A DNA stretch of 7,072 bases from CAZCRE01 sp964501075 (GTDB lineage Archaea; Thermoproteota; Bathyarchaeia; Bathyarchaeales; Bathycorpusculaceae): positions 1 to 7,072 of the forward strand of contig CAZCRE010000070.1 in assembly GCA_964501075.1 (NCBI GenBank), in the 5' to 3' direction. Every line of letters begins with the position of its first letter. Position 1 is the stretch's first letter. Below the pieces are notes generated by a model. That model was not told the DNA's origin, ran no database searches, and saw only the letters and a list, made by a program, of their open reading frames with translations. Below are positions 5,871 to 7,072 of this stretch, one piece after another. A program made the position numbers and the translations under genes.

Positions 5871-6152
5871 ACGAGCCCTTGAAGTTTTTGAGTCTTATGG
5901 AGGACTTTTATGTGAGCTCGAGCGCAGATTGTGATACGGAGTGGTTTTCTTGGACTTTTTATGGTGATTAGACTGCGAATAGAGCCCGAAAGAAATGTGA
6001 GCCTTTTAAGAGCGCGGGCGTTCTGGTTTGTCTCCATAAACACAGTGCGGCTATTAATACTTGAGAAACATCCCATGAAAAAGTGTCCTTATGTGGGCTA
6101 ATCATAGATTTGGCTTGTTTTTAGATTCTTATTCGTGTTCCGTGGAATACTG

Positions 6153-6160
6153 CTTAAATA
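6153..6160 (+). promoter_or_regulatory. TATA-like element upstream of the flippase gene (distal)
   Basis: CTTAAATA resembles the archaeal TATA consensus. A start about 26 nt downstream would fall near 6183 and give a leader of about 100 nt before the flippase start. It is an alternative to the proximal element at 6249-6257. Confidence 0.35.
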
Positions 6161-6248
6161 GGCGCTTCTTTGAGTGAATGCTGGAAACATGTCTCTTAGG
6201 AAATGCGGCTCTGATACTGATGAGTTTGCGCTATTCTCTTGTAGAATG

Positions 6249-6257
6249 ATAATATTA
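6249..6257 (+). promoter_or_regulatory. TATA-like element placed for a leaderless flippase transcript
   Basis: ATAATATTA is centred at 6253, 27 nt before ATG 6280. That is the distance between the TATA box and transcription start in archaea, so transcription would begin at or next to the ATG. Confidence 0.4.
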
Positions 6258-6279
6258 CCGGATCTGTGGGCTTGCGAAA

Positions 6280-7072
6280 ATGGGGGGAGGTGTGGTGGTT
6301 TCGTCTGATGATTTGTCGAGGGTGACTGAGTATTCGGCGCGGGGTGGGTTCTTTCTTTTTTCTGGTTCAGCGTTGGCGACTGTGATTATGGCGGTTGCGG
6401 CGATTGTTGTGGGGAGGCTGTTGGGGCCGGATTTGTATGGTCAGTATACCTTGGTGACAACTGTTCCGGCGCTTGTGTTGTTGTTTACGGATTTGGGTAT
6501 TAGCACGGGCATTACGAAGTTTGCGGCCAGTCTTCACAATGAGGGAAATGATTCTCGCGCGTGCAGTATCATTCGATGTGGATTCTGGTTCAAGTTTCTC
6601 GTTGGCGTTTTGGCGACGGTCTTGAGCGTCGTGTTTGCAGGTTATTTGGCGCTTGTGATCAACAGACCTGACTACGCGTTTTACATTCAGATAACTTCTT
6701 TGTCAATTGTCTTCCAATCGGTTTTTGTTACTGTTAATTCGGCGTTTGTGGGGTTGGATAAGTCGGAGTACAACGCGTTGACTACGAACGTGCAGGCGCT
6801 TGCTAAGACGGTGCTGCAAGTGTCTATCGTGCTTGTCAGTTTCAGTCTGTCTGGGGTTCTGTTAGGTTATGTTGGTGGGTTCGTTATTGCCTCGATTGTG
6901 GGAGCCTTCGTATTGTTCTACAGGTTGTTGAGGCCTGTCAGGGGCAGCGGGAACGCGAGAACGGATCCAAGCAGTGAGAGTTACGGGCAAATGTTGAATG
7001 TTTTGGCGCGGTATGGGATGCCCTTGTATGTGTCAGCTTTGTTGGGAGGGTTTATTCCGTTGTACCAGAAGG
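6280..7072 (+). CDS. Polysaccharide/lipid-linked oligosaccharide flippase (Wzx/RfbX-like, MOP superfamily), 3'-truncated
   Basis: Multi-spanning membrane protein expected to flip lipid-linked sugar units across the cytoplasmic membrane for surface glycan or S-layer glycosylation. The frame is open to the window edge (264 codons; the family is usually 400-500 aa). Numbered from ATG 6280, ARGGFFLFSGSALATVIMAV begins helix 1, followed by VGRLLGPDLYGQYTL, the signature of this family, then FTDLGISTGITKFAA. Further hydrophobic segments lie about 103-126, 136-156, 172-190, 193-215 and from 245 on, with a charged loop (RPVRGSGNARTDPSSES) between. The start is ambiguous: ATG 6280 fits a leaderless transcript, while GGAGGTG at 6286-6292 would serve in-frame GTG 6295, dropping five residues (MGGGV). 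Codon third positions are dominated by G and T, unlike the redox genes to the left, hinting at a different strand bias or origin. The family call is firm; the substrate is unknown. Confidence 0.88.
   Translation, partial: MGGGVVVSSDDLSRVTEYSARGGFFLFSGSALATVIMAVAAIVVGRLLGPDLYGQYTLVTTVPALVLLFTDLGISTGITKFAASLHNEGNDSRACSIIRCGFWFKFLVGVLATVLSVVFAGYLALVINRPDYAFYIQITSLSIVFQSVFVTVNSAFVGLDKSEYNALTTNVQALAKTVLQVSIVLVSFSLSGVLLGYVGGFVIASIVGAFVLFYRLLRPVRGSGNARTDPSSESYGQMLNVLARYGMPLYVSALLGGFIPLYQK
6286..6292 (+). promoter_or_regulatory. Shine-Dalgarno-like site within the flippase N terminus
   Basis: GGAGGTG lies after ATG 6280 and just before in-frame GTG 6295 (2 nt from the end of the motif, 4 nt from GGAGG). 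If used, translation starts at GTG 6295; if the transcript is leaderless, ATG 6280 is the start and this motif is only coding. Confidence 0.45.

Larger units (their letters stand above)
5731..6279. other. Divergent intergenic region, about 550 nt
   Basis: The region lies between the minus-strand membrane gene and the plus-strand flippase gene. It contains a minus-strand TATA candidate (5797-5806), a bulged 12-bp stem-loop (5837-5870) and plus-strand TATA-like elements at 6153-6160 and 6249-6257. Short open frames on either strand lack protein-like composition or conserved motifs. I looked for tRNA cloverleaves around the two GGTTCGAA sequences and found none. Confidence 0.55.

Noticed and set aside
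5786..5880. tRNA T-arm-like sequences (GGTTCGAA twice)
   Set aside because: The flanking bases do not form a T-stem or acceptor stem, and no D or anticodon arm fits on either strand.
5897..5971. 24-residue plus-strand frame beginning ATGGAGGAC
   Set aside because: Short, without upstream SD or promoter at a fitting distance, and rich in Trp/Ser/Asp without any recognisable pattern.
5825..6076. 83-codon minus-strand open frame in the intergenic region
   Set aside because: The composition is not protein-like, there is no SD, and it runs over the stem-loop at 5837-5870. It lacks a recognisable motif.
6189..6308. 39-codon plus-strand frame overlapping the flippase start, preceded by a TATA-like element at 6153-6160
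   Set aside because: It has no SD, an unremarkable composition with four scattered cysteines, and overlaps the flippase start in another frame. A leader peptide cannot be excluded but nothing supports it.

Overview
The window reads as a piece of an archaeal genome. It most resembles a metagenome-assembled or draft genome of an anaerobic Bathyarchaeia-like lineage, although that lineage name is an inference. The archaeal signs are TATA-type promoters, strong GGAGG/GGAGGTGA Shine-Dalgarno (SD) sites, frequent GTG/TTG starts, a thiol:fumarate-reductase-type SdhB-HdrB fusion, and a tungsto-enzyme of the aldehyde:ferredoxin oxidoreductase family. A run of 10 Ns (5519-5528) is an assembly gap and lies inside a gene.

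Region by region: 2-913 is the C-terminal half of a succinate dehydrogenase/fumarate reductase flavoprotein, cut by the window edge. It is followed 13 nt later (927-2492) by an iron-sulfur subunit that fuses an SdhB-like module to two cysteine-rich CCG domains (HdrB/SdhE type). No membrane anchor follows. After a 150-nt spacer with a TATA box come an AOR-family tungsten enzyme (2656-4518) and, 3 nt further, a 16-cysteine polyferredoxin (4522-5025). These two form a translationally coupled pair. About 410 nt with no convincing gene follow (5026-5435). A short minus-strand two-helix membrane protein occupies 5436-5715 and is interrupted by the gap. A 550-nt divergent intergenic region (5731-6279) carries promoter-like elements and one good stem-loop. 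The window ends inside a plus-strand polysaccharide flippase gene (6280/6295-7072).

Functionally, the left 5 kb is anaerobic redox metabolism. The flavoprotein and SdhB-CCG protein would interconvert succinate and fumarate, using a thiol/disulfide or Hdr-type partner rather than a membrane quinone site. The AOR-family enzyme would oxidise an aldehyde, or reduce an acid, and pass electrons through the polyferredoxin. The two units have separate promoters, so any coupling between them is through shared carriers and is inferred. The right 2 kb is cell-envelope related.

Three points deserve most attention: the SdhB part has cysteines for two [4Fe-4S] clusters in place of the usual [3Fe-4S] centre; the AOR protein departs from the classical enzyme at positions that hold the pterin; and the base composition of the plus strand switches from A/C-rich to G/T-rich near 5.1-5.3 kb regardless of coding direction. 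I saw no RNA gene, CRISPR array, insertion sequence or prophage.
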